Part shown: positions 1 to 5,902 of the stretch, one piece after another
How the letters are laid out: each line of letters begins with the position of its first letter
Position numbering within the stretch: the first letter of the stretch is position 1
Origin: Clostridiales bacterium
GTDB lineage: Bacteria; Bacillota; Clostridia; Lachnospirales; CAG-274
Length of the DNA: 15,121 nucleotides
Assembly: GCA_021202835.1 (NCBI GenBank)
Contig: JAJQCI010000263.1
Location: 1 to 15,121 of the forward strand
Direction of reading: 5' to 3'
Made by a program: the position numbers and the translations under genes
The notes under the pieces: generated by a model
What the model was told of the DNA's origin: nothing
Database searches by the model: none
Seen by the model: only the letters and a program-made list of their open reading frames with translations

Positions 1-40
1 ACTTTATACAGTACTCAGTAAACAAAACAATTTAGACACA

Positions 41-177
41 CCCCGGCAGTAACTCTCTGTCACCGGGATATACTGACCATAACAAATTACCGTCCGTTAA
101 AAATATTACAAATCTCACTCTGTTCACCCCATGCCGGTGACAGCCGGCAGCCGCAGTTTATCGGCTGAGATTTGTAA
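41..177. other. Potentially structured intergenic element (three-way junction)
   Basis: Seen directly: a 12-bp perfect stem pairs 106-117 with 166-177 and encloses two abutting hairpins, TGCCGG 132-137 with CCGGCA 144-149 (6-nt loop) and GCCG 150-153 with CGGC 162-165 (8-nt loop). A 14-nt unpaired strand (118-131) completes a three-way junction. A second block pairs CCCGG 42-46 with CCGGG 63-67, and CTGTCACCGG at 57-66 is the exact reverse complement of CCGGTGACAG at 134-143, so two alternative folds exist. Read on the minus strand the big stem is followed by TATTTTTAA. The element lies beyond the pfkA terminator and could be the leader of a minus-strand gene to the left of the window. I matched it to no known riboswitch or RNA family. 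Confidence 0.45.
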
Positions 178-197
178 AATATCATTAAAAATTTTTA

Positions 198-246
198 AAC
201 AGCCCTGCCGGAGGTTTTTCGAATAAATCCGGCCGGGCTGTTTTTT
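198..246 (-). terminator. Bidirectional rho-independent terminator after pfkA
   Basis: AACAGCCC at 198-205 pairs with GGGCTGTT at 235-242, and GCCGG 207-211 with CCGGC 229-233, giving a 14-position stem with one mismatch around a 17-nt loop. T runs lie on both sides: 241-246 for plus-strand reading, and the A/T run at about 187-197 for minus-strand reading. It sits 20 bases after the pfkA stop codon and should end that transcript. Confidence 0.85.
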
Positions 247-265
247 AGTAATATTGGTTTTTATA

Positions 266-1342
266 TTAGTTGCCGAAGCTTATGCCTATGCTCTTTGCCG
301 AAAGAATAACCTGTGAATCTTCGGGAACGCACTTAAGCTTGCCGGCTACCTCTGAAAGCGGAACGGGAACAACCTCGTTGTTTTTCATTCCCACCATATA
401 GCCGTATTTTTCGTCTCTTATAAGCTCAGCCGCCTTTGTTCCGAACATTGTGGAAAGAACTCTGTCATAAGCCGAGGGGCTTCCGCCTCTTTGAATATGT
501 CCGGGAACGGTTACTCTTACGTCGTGGCCTGTTACCTTTGCGATATCGTCGGCAACTCTGTAAGCGATTGAAGAATGGGTCATTGCCGCTCTTGCCGCCT
601 TGAATTCCTTCTTTGACATCTTGCTTTCTTCAAGGGAAATTGCCCCTTCGGCAACGGCAACAATAGAGAAAAGCTTTCCGTCTCTTGTTCTCTTGTCTAT
701 AACCTCTGTTATTTTGTCTATGCTGTAGGGTATCTCGGGAATAAGGATAATGTCCGCCCCTCCTGCAAGCCCTGCATAGAGATTAAGCCAGCCTGCCTTG
801 TGGCCCATAATTTCAACAACGAATATTCTGCCGTGAGATGTGGCTGTTGTGTGAAGCCTGTCTATAACCTCCGTAGCAACATCAAGGGCGGAATAAAAAC
901 CGAAGGTAATATCCGTTCCCCAAAGGTCGTTGTCTATTGTTTTCGGCAGAGTAACTATGTTTAAGCCCTCTTCGCTTAAAAGATTTGCCGTTTTGTGGGT
1001 TCCGTTTCCGCCTAAAATAACAAGACAGTCAAGCCCTATTTCATCATAGGTTTTCTTCATTGCCTTAACCTTGTCAACACCGTCTTCCCCTATAACCTTC
1101 ATCTGCTTGAAAGGCTGTCTTGAGGTTCCCAAAATGGTTCCGCCCATTGTCAAAATTCCCGAAAAGGCGGATTTCTTTAAAAGCTCATATTCTCCGTCGA
1201 TTAGACCTCTGTAGCCGTCTTTAATACCGAAAATCAAAACATCCTTTCCGAATGTGTCATAAAGTGCTTTTGCAACGCCCCTTATAGCCGGATTTAAACC
1301 CTGACAGTCGCCGCCGCTTGTTAATAAACCAACCCTTTTCAT
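266..1342 (-). CDS. pfkA: 6-phosphofructokinase, mixed-substrate (group III) type
   Basis: Makes fructose 1,6-bisphosphate from fructose 6-phosphate, the committed step of glycolysis, in the cytoplasm. The 358-residue protein starts at ATG 1342, preceded by AAGGAGG (1351-1357) at 8-nt spacing; an upstream in-frame ATG at 1426 has no such site and lies in the promoter. Visible motifs are the N-terminal phosphate loop TSGGDCQGLNP (8-18), GGNGT (111-115), PKTIDND (133-139, catalytic base D137), MGHKAGWL (179-186) and GHIQRGGSPSAYDR (281-294). In this superfamily Gly at the E. coli 104 position (here G114) favours ATP and Asp favours pyrophosphate; Lys at the 124 position (here K134) is the PPi-type residue. 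The Gly/Lys pair marks the group III enzymes, so ATP is the likelier donor. The usual Asp of GGDG, which helps bind Mg-ATP in E. coli, is Asn here (N113). It is monocistronic, with its own promoter and terminator. Confidence 0.95.
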   Translation of the reverse strand: MKRVGLLTSGGDCQGLNPAIRGVAKALYDTFGKDVLIFGIKDGYRGLIDGEYELLKKSAFSGILTMGGTILGTSRQPFKQMKVIGEDGVDKVKAMKKTYDEIGLDCLVILGGNGTHKTANLLSEEGLNIVTLPKTIDNDLWGTDITFGFYSALDVATEVIDRLHTTATSHGRIFVVEIMGHKAGWLNLYAGLAGGADIILIPEIPYSIDKITEVIDKRTRDGKLFSIVAVAEGAISLEESKMSKKEFKAARAAMTHSSIAYRVADDIAKVTGHDVRVTVPGHIQRGGSPSAYDRVLSTMFGTKAAELIRDEKYGYMVGMKNNEVVPVPLSEVAGKLKCVPEDSQVILSAKSIGISFGN

Positions 1343-1394
1343 TTGTAAAGCCTCCTTGTTTTTATACTTTGCTTCTATAATTTTGAATATATAT

Positions 1395-1423
1395 ATTTTA
1401 CCACAAATTTTCAAAAGTGTATA
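1395..1423 (-). promoter_or_regulatory. Promoter of pfkA with palindrome over the -35
   Basis: Minus-strand TATACA (1418-1423, 4 of 6 to the -35 consensus), a 17-nt spacer and TAAAAT (1395-1400) preceded by TGG give an extended -10 promoter. Transcription would start near 1388, leaving a leader of about 45 nt. The perfect palindrome GTGTATACAC (1417-1426) covers the -35 and is a possible operator. Confidence 0.6.
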
Positions 1424-1587
1424 CACAATAAATGTAAAATTTTTTCGGAAATGTTGAACCGGCTAAACTGCGCACTCTGCACGGGCAGAGTTCCAACCAA
1501 ACCGCATTTTGACGGGGAAGATTATAAAGCCCTAATAAATCTCTAATTAAACTAAAATCTAACCTCCCTTTTTGTTTAATTTTTCAC

Positions 1588-1596
1588 TGGTATTAT
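1588..1596 (+). promoter_or_regulatory. Extended -10 promoter of the repeat lipoprotein gene
   Basis: TGG followed by TATTAT (1591-1596) is an extended -10 element. No good -35 lies at 16-18 nt, as is common for extended -10 promoters. The start would be near 1603, about 43 nt before the ATG at 1646. Confidence 0.45.
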
Positions 1597-1645
1597 TTTA
1601 CTTGTAAAAAACAAATAAAACAAACCAATTTGAGGAGTGTTGACA

Positions 1646-2314
1646 ATGAAAAGAAAATTATCTTTTATAGCAGCTATAGCAATTATAGGAACAATAAATA
1701 TAACAGGGCTTACGGCCTGTGCTTCGGAGCAAGGGGCTGAAACAGCCGTTTCGGCAGAAGCCTCGGCGGAAACACCCGAAGCGGCTGAAAAGCCTGAAGG
1801 CGAAAGGCCCATGGGCGCAATGGGAACCATGGCAAAGGTAACAGCCGTTGACGGAACAACTCTTACCATAGTTGAAAGCCATGGCAGAGGCGGAAGAGGC
1901 GGCGGCCCCGGGGCCGGTGAGAAGCCCGACGGTGAGGCTCCGGAAATGACTGAGGGTGAAGCTCCTGAGAAGCCCGACGGCGAAGCGCCGGAAATGACTG
2001 AAGGCGAAAGACCCGAAATGCCCGACGGTGAAGCCCCCAAAAGAGCAGAAGGTGAAAGACCTGAAATGCCTGACGGCGAAGCCCCCGAAAGAGCAGAAGG
2101 CGAAAAGCCTGAAATGACTGAGGGTGAAGCCCCTGAAATGTCTTTTGACGGTGAAGAAAAGACAATAACGGTAAGCGATGACATAATTTATACAGAAAGC
2201 GAAAGCGGCGAAAAAACTCAGGCCTCCTTATCGGATATATCAGAGGGAACAATAATTTCAATAGTTTATGACACTGACGGAACCACGCCCACGGAAATTA
2301 TTATCAGACAATAA
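1646..2314 (+). CDS. Lipoprotein with acidic Pro-Glu-Gly octapeptide repeats
   Basis: Predicted to be anchored on the outer face of the membrane; function unknown. I chose ATG 1646 because GAGGAG (1632-1637) lies 8 nt upstream; a GTG at 1637 overlaps that site. Of 222 residues, 1-24 form a lipoprotein signal peptide ending in the lipobox LTAC (C25). An Ala/Glu-rich spacer (26-52) is followed by a strand-like segment with AKVTAVDGTTLTI (63-75), a Gly/Arg patch (80-91), about nine copies of GE(A/K/R)PExx(D/E) (about 91-166), and a second beta-rich segment (170-222) reading like TITVSDDIIYT and SEGTIISIVYDTDG. The two beta segments look like halves of one small domain, of the sort seen in DUF5666-like proteins (weak resemblance), with the repeats inserted as a negatively charged loop. 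It is the only clear plus-strand gene and appears monocistronic. Confidence 0.85.
   Translation: MKRKLSFIAAIAIIGTINITGLTACASEQGAETAVSAEASAETPEAAEKPEGERPMGAMGTMAKVTAVDGTTLTIVESHGRGGRGGGPGAGEKPDGEAPEMTEGEAPEKPDGEAPEMTEGERPEMPDGEAPKRAEGERPEMPDGEAPERAEGEKPEMTEGEAPEMSFDGEEKTITVSDDIIYTESESGEKTQASLSDISEGTIISIVYDTDGTTPTEIIIRQ
1916..2145 (+). repeat. 24-bp tandem repeat coding an octapeptide
   Basis: About nine and a half tandem 24-base units encode the GExPExx(D/E) octapeptide. The units have diverged at synonymous and some replacement sites, so they are not a fresh expansion. The repeats create long spurious reading frames on the opposite strand. Confidence 0.85.
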
Positions 2315-2339
2315 TTTTGCGGAAACAACTCGCCAATAA

Positions 2340-2404
2340 ACGGCGGTTTATATACATTATTACAGTATTACCTCCAAACCGGGCCGCCGTAAACATTCGG
2401 CGGC
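2340..2404. repeat. GC-rich alternative inverted repeats
   Basis: ACGGCGG (2340-2346) can pair with CCGCCGT (2384-2390), or the overlapping GCCGCCG (2383-2389) can pair with CGGCGGC (2398-2404) across an 8-nt loop. The two folds exclude each other. No T run follows, so it is not a standard terminator; it lies between two convergent genes just before one. Confidence 0.5.
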
Positions 2405-2444
2405 TCACCCATCGAAAATTATGAAAAAAGTGCAGAGAAAGAGA

Positions 2445-2481
2445 AAAAAACAGGAGCCCGTTTTGGAAACTCCTGTTTTTT
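2445..2481. terminator. Bidirectional terminator between convergent genes
   Basis: AAAAAACAGGAG (2445-2456) pairs with CTCCTGTTTTTT (2470-2481) around a 13-nt loop, with T runs in both directions. It serves the plus-strand lipoprotein gene and the minus-strand membrane-protein cluster that ends at 2497. Confidence 0.9.
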
Positions 2482-2496
2482 AATGGGTCTTATGTA

Positions 2497-2961
2497 TTAA
2501 AATGATTCCACGTCAAAATATATAACGCCGTTTATTTTGTCAAAGTAAAAATTACCCCAATAATCATTTCCCGTTATTTCATCTGACAATTCGCCGTCTG
2601 TATACCATTCAAAGCTTTCAAAGCCTGTGATTTCAGGGTCTATACCCTTTTCAAAGCTGATTTCCGCAGGCATTAAGTCACTTTCTTCAAATATATAATC
2701 TATATAATCCTCATCGGCGAAAATAAACCCCTTCAGCCAAACCGATGTGGGGCCGAAATTTACTCTGCCTATGGCGCCGCCCTTCCAGCAGCAGGTCTCT
2801 ATGGGGATTTCACTTCCGAACCTTTTTACAAGAGGCTCAGTATCCGTTCTGTATTCCACTGCTGCCGGCGTTATATCGGAGTGAATAAAAAAAACGTAAA
2901 TTTTTGCCGCAAAAAATATCGCTATAAGCACAGATATAAATTTTATAATAAATTTTTTCAT
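2497..2961 (-). CDS. Small single-span membrane protein, function unknown
   Basis: A 154-residue protein that I do not recognise. The start is ATG 2961, with AAGGGG just inside the stop of the previous gene, about 9 nt away; a GTG at 2970 would overlap that stop and is less likely. Residues 1-25 are Lys-rich and then hydrophobic (MKKFIIKF followed by SVLIAIFFAAKIYVFF), an uncleaved signal anchor, leaving about 125 residues outside. The outer part is acidic and aromatic, has a Cys-Cys pair (ETCCWKGG) and ends in alternating Tyr/Phe strands, suggesting a small beta-rich domain. It is the last gene of the cluster; only 5 bases separate it from the beta-propeller gene upstream, so the two are probably translationally linked. 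Confidence 0.75.
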   Translation of the reverse strand: MKKFIIKFISVLIAIFFAAKIYVFFIHSDITPAAVEYRTDTEPLVKRFGSEIPIETCCWKGGAIGRVNFGPTSVWLKGFIFADEDYIDYIFEESDLMPAEISFEKGIDPEITGFESFEWYTDGELSDEITGNDYWGNFYFDKINGVIYFDVESF

Positions 2962-2966
2962 TTTCT

Positions 2967-4469
2967 TCACCCCTTGTTTTCAAAATCAGGGAGTTTTTCC
3001 ATTTTAAGATAATTTAGGGCGTAGTCATAGTAAAATTTTTCTCCGTCGGTCAAGAAGCAAAAAATAATTCTTTCCGAGCCGGTATATCCCTCGATTGTTA
3101 TCATTTTACACAGGTTGTCTTCAAAGCCGAACTCCTCCATTCTCGTGTTAAGACTGCAGTACATTTTATAATAATCATAATATTCCGACTCGACGCCGGT
3201 TATGGCTATATTCTCATCATCAATTGCAACGTTATCTCTGCTTATGGATATTTTGTGGTGAATATCATCATAATCATATGTTTTTGATACGGAAGCATAA
3301 ATATTCGTTTCCGGACTGTCGATGATTTCCCACTCTCCCTTATATTCTTCCAAAAGCTCCGCAGCCTGATTTTCGTCTAAAGGCTCACTTTGAAAAGCCG
3401 TTTTCTGTTCATTATTCATGTCTTCTCCGTTATTTAATACATCGTTTAAAGCCATTGTTATGTTCTTTCCCCTGCCGGTTTTTATGTTATATTTGTACAG
3501 CTTTTCTTTTTCGGCGGAAGAATCAGGGCTTCCGAAATAAACACAGCTGCTGTCTCTGCCGTATACCGCTGACAAATTTATATTTTCCCCAATTACATCA
3601 CCGTTTTCATCATAAATTTTGCCGCCGTAAATAAGCATACCGCAGGTAAGCTTAAAACAGCTTACGTCTTCGGCCACAAGCTCCCTTGCGCCTGTGTTAA
3701 TATCGGTTCTGTAAAGATTGCAGGTTTTTAAAAATTCTCCCTTTTCATCATAGGCCGACAGGCTGTAATATATTTTGTCGTTATACATATAGACGCCCAA
3801 TGTGTCTTCATTATATGAAAGCTGCGTTTCGGAAGTGACAAATTCGTTTACTCCGCTTTCGATATTAATTCTGTATAAATCTCCCACACCGGGATATGTA
3901 TAATAGACATAACCGCCGCCAACCATAAAGCCGGTTAAATTTTTTGAAGAAACATATGTTGACAGCTCCAAAAGCTTTCTGCAGTTGTTTCCGTCTGTAT
4001 CCATACAATAAATCGAATATTCTGTTATAACGTAGGTATAGCCGCTTTTAAAGCCGGAGCTTGTGGAATAAATTATTTTGTCACCGGCATACAAAAAATC
4101 GATATGTCCGTTTTCGGTATATAAAACGGTTTTGTTGTCATAAATGCCCTTTTCCGTTCTTATAATTTGTGAAACAACATTGCTTCTGTCAACATAATAA
4201 ATATATTCGCCGTCTGCCGTATAACAGCTTGTTTTTCCGTGCCCGACAACATTGTAAAACATACTTCCGTCATAGCGGTAAAGCCCTACGCTTTGCTCCC
4301 TTAATGAATTGCTTACCGTAAAATAAACATCTTCGCCGTCGGCGAAAGCTCCCAATATATTAACATTTTCAGGCAGGGCGGCGGATTCATTGCTTTGAAA
4401 GCTGAGAAATCCCCAAATAACCGCCAAAATCAAAAAACCAAATACCAAATAAATTTTTCTTAACATCAT
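2967..4469 (-). CDS. Membrane-anchored beta-propeller-like protein (DUF5050-like)
   Basis: 500 residues. GGAGG (4475-4479) lies 5 nt from the ATG at 4469 and 8 nt from a second ATG at 4466; either could be used. Residues 4-24 form a membrane anchor. From about 40 to 330 there are repeated units of the kind DGEDVYFTV, DGEYIYYVDRS, AGDKIIYST, GGGYVYYTY, YNDKIYYSL and YGGKIYDENG, spaced about 40-60 residues, the pattern of DUF5050/TolB-type propellers outside the cell. A separate acidic C-terminal region (about 350-500) follows, containing segments such as YKGEWEIID and SERIIFCFL. Such propellers often bind partners or ligands; no catalytic motif is visible. Its first 83 nt overlap the end of the upstream gene, and 5 nt separate it from the next gene. 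Function unknown. Confidence 0.8.
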   Translation of the reverse strand: MMLRKIYLVFGFLILAVIWGFLSFQSNESAALPENVNILGAFADGEDVYFTVSNSLREQSVGLYRYDGSMFYNVVGHGKTSCYTADGEYIYYVDRSNVVSQIIRTEKGIYDNKTVLYTENGHIDFLYAGDKIIYSTSSGFKSGYTYVITEYSIYCMDTDGNNCRKLLELSTYVSSKNLTGFMVGGGYVYYTYPGVGDLYRINIESGVNEFVTSETQLSYNEDTLGVYMYNDKIYYSLSAYDEKGEFLKTCNLYRTDINTGARELVAEDVSCFKLTCGMLIYGGKIYDENGDVIGENINLSAVYGRDSSCVYFGSPDSSAEKEKLYKYNIKTGRGKNITMALNDVLNNGEDMNNEQKTAFQSEPLDENQAAELLEEYKGEWEIIDSPETNIYASVSKTYDYDDIHHKISISRDNVAIDDENIAITGVESEYYDYYKMYCSLNTRMEEFGFEDNLCKMITIEGYTGSERIIFCFLTDGEKFYYDYALNYLKMEKLPDFENKG

Positions 4470-4893
4470 AAATTCCTCCCCGCTTTTTTATGATATTTTT
4501 TCTATTCTGAAATAGTTTCCGCAGCTTCTCGGAATATTTCTTTATATCTGTTTCGTCACTACTTTCTTCAATATACGTTATTATTTCTCCGCTTTCTCTG
4601 TCTATGAAAAGACCTACAGGCAGCCTGTAACAGCCGATTCCCTTTTCTTTAAATCCGGCCTCAACAGCCTCCTTGCTTCTTACAACCCAGCAGCGCTTCG
4701 GAAAATTATGTGCTTCAATATAAAAATCATCCTCCGAATATTCCTTTCCGTACATCTGTTCGTATGTAACTGCCGCAAGCCTTAAGGCATATCTTTCATC
4801 ATACCTTGTATACAGGCTGTATTTCCAAGCCCCTAAACAGTCGGCCGCAATAAGCAAAATTATTACAATTATACATATTATCCTCTTTTTCAT
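4387..4893 (-). CDS. Small membrane-anchored protein, possibly NTF2-like
   Basis: 168 residues from ATG 4893, with GAGG (4900-4903) 6 nt upstream; an ATG at 4911 lacks a good site. Residues 3-25 are a membrane anchor. The outer part contains YALRLAAVTYEQMYGK (35-50) and LPVGLFIDRESGEIITYIEE (91-110). That order, helix with YGK and then a strand with a D-x-x-x-G turn, recalls NTF2-fold or PepSY-like small domains; this is resemblance only. The last 28 residues lie in the overlap with the next gene, covering its start, an unusually long overlap. Skipping one A in the A6 run at 4496-4501 would bring in a TAA at 4488-4490 and end the protein near residue 133, just before the next gene's ribosome binding site, so the tail may reflect a frameshift. 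Confidence 0.7.
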   Translation of the reverse strand: MKKRIICIIVIILLIAADCLGAWKYSLYTRYDERYALRLAAVTYEQMYGKEYSEDDFYIEAHNFPKRCWVVRSKEAVEAGFKEKGIGCYRLPVGLFIDRESGEIITYIEESSDETDIKKYSEKLRKLFQNRKNIIKKRGGIYDVKKNLFGIWFFDFGGYLGISQLSKQ

Positions 4894-5007
4894 AAATTTC
4901 CTCACTTTCATTTTATATTAGTTTGTCAGAAAAGCTCTTGACGTATGCTGCCAATAAGGCCATATGACTCCGTCGGCCGTTCCGCTTTCAGACCAGCCGC
5001 CCGTCTC

Positions 5008-5280
5008 CTATTCGTTAAACCGCCATTGGCCGCCCTCTCTGACATAATTATACACAGTGCCGTTTGTACGGTTAAAATTAACACAGTAGATTCTTGCAAA
5101 ATCATCATTATAACTCAGTATTTTGTATTCATAAGCACTGTTTATTTCATCAAAACCGTAAAATTCCCCTCCGTGTCTGTATGTAAGAAATTCACACCGG
5201 GCAAGAGAACACAGCCATATTAATATAAATAAGACTGCCGCCGCCGGTATTAAATATCTTATCTTAAGAAATTTTTTCAT
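5008..5280 (-). CDS. Very small membrane protein, function unknown
   Basis: 90 residues if started at ATG 5280, with AGGAG (5291-5295) about 10 nt upstream; ATG 5304 (98 residues), behind a GAGG at about 11 nt, is nearly as good. It has a Lys-rich start, one hydrophobic span (about residues 8-28, IRYLIPAAAVLFILIWLC), and about 60 outer residues rich in Tyr, Asn and Arg (YNDDFARIYCVNFNRTNG). These would form a few strands ending in GGQWRFNE. The size and layout match other members of this cluster, but I see no sequence similarity to them. It lies 44-68 bases after the gene upstream. The 114 bases before the next gene hold no clear promoter or terminator. Confidence 0.65.
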   Translation of the reverse strand: MKKFLKIRYLIPAAAVLFILIWLCSLARCEFLTYRHGGEFYGFDEINSAYEYKILSYNDDFARIYCVNFNRTNGTVYNYVREGGQWRFNE

Positions 5281-5348
5281 TTTGCCCCTGCTCCTATTTT
5301 TCATAATAATAGTTTCCTCAAAAAAAATATTGTCTTATTTTGTGTTTG

Positions 5349-5846
5349 TCAGTCCGTCATTTTATTAAACTGCTTCTGTTCCTCCTCTGAGAAATCGTCA
5401 AAGCTTTCCAAATAAGTTATATGCGGATCGTCAATATATCTGCTGTAGGGTATTTTTTCGCCCTCCTCATTTGTATGGTATCCGTTTATAAATTCATCAT
5501 CGGGAACGGTAACCAAAACCCTTGCCGTGTCCTCTCTGTCTGCAACGGCATATCCCTCACCTGTTACAACAAACAGCTTATCATTTTTAACCTTGTAGGT
5601 TATAACCTCTTTCAAAACAGGAGTAACAAGGGATTTTCCATGATGAAATTCCAAATAATTGCTTTTTGAATAATGACCTAACTGAAACACACCGTTATTC
5701 CAATATAAAATTGTGTCCTTGCCGATTTTATGATCTTTCTCCTCACTGAAATCCCACCCGGAGACAATAAAAACGCTGAACGAGCCGGCCCCGGTCAATA
5801 TAATCAGCCATATTATCAAAATAAAAAATATTTTTCTCTTTGTCAT
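5349..5846 (-). CDS. Small membrane-anchored protein, function unknown
   Basis: 165 residues from ATG 5846, behind GGGGAG (5851-5856) at 4-5 nt. An ATG at 5885 falls within the promoter and is rejected. Residues 4-30 form a membrane anchor (KIFFILIIWLIILTGAGSF and onward). The outer part begins WDFSEEKDHKIGKDTILYWNNG and contains repeated short strand-like units (VLKEVITYKVKNDKLFVVTG, ARVLVTVPDDEF), then an acidic tail (FDDFSEEEQKQFNK). This looks like a small beta domain; no family recognised. It is the first gene of the five-gene membrane-protein cluster and has its own likely promoter inside the 3' end of the nagZ-like gene. Confidence 0.75.
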   Translation of the reverse strand: MTKRKIFFILIIWLIILTGAGSFSVFIVSGWDFSEEKDHKIGKDTILYWNNGVFQLGHYSKSNYLEFHHGKSLVTPVLKEVITYKVKNDKLFVVTGEGYAVADREDTARVLVTVPDDEFINGYHTNEEGEKIPYSRYIDDPHITYLESFDDFSEEEQKQFNKMTD

Positions 5847-5875
5847 AGCTCTCCCCTTTTTTTCATATAATATAA

Positions 5876-5902
5876 AATATACCAAGCATTATTGTTTGTC
5901 AA
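5876..5902 (-). promoter_or_regulatory. Promoter inside the end of the nagZ-like gene
   Basis: A perfect minus-strand TTGACA (5897-5902) is followed after 15 nt by TGG and TATATT (5876-5881); a 17-nt spacing to TATTTT also exists. The -35 lies in the last codons and the -10 just past the stop of the nagZ-like gene. It would drive the membrane-protein cluster from 5846 leftwards. Confidence 0.6.

Larger units (their letters stand above)
1343..1645. other. Divergent intergenic region between pfkA and the lipoprotein gene
   Basis: These 303 bases hold the pfkA promoter, the promoter of the plus-strand lipoprotein gene, and between them a perfect 7-bp hairpin, ACTCTGC 1474-1480 and GCAGAGT 1485-1491, with a 4-nt loop and no T run. 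I see no coding region or known RNA. An open frame running antisense through the lipoprotein and into this region is a shadow of the repeats. Confidence 0.6.

Noticed and set aside
1..200. Known riboswitch or T-box leader
   Set aside because: I looked for core motifs of the c-di-GMP, THF, ZTP, cobalamin and T-box elements and found none.
1576..2261. Long minus-strand reading frames rich in Ser-Pro-Ser-Gly or Arg/Phe/Leu, opposite the lipoprotein gene
   Set aside because: They are antisense shadows of the 24-base repeats, with low complexity and no ribosome binding site.
4926..5223. Short frames on both strands around 4926-5223
   Set aside because: They overlap the small membrane gene at 5008-5280, have no ribosome binding site, and read like random sequence.
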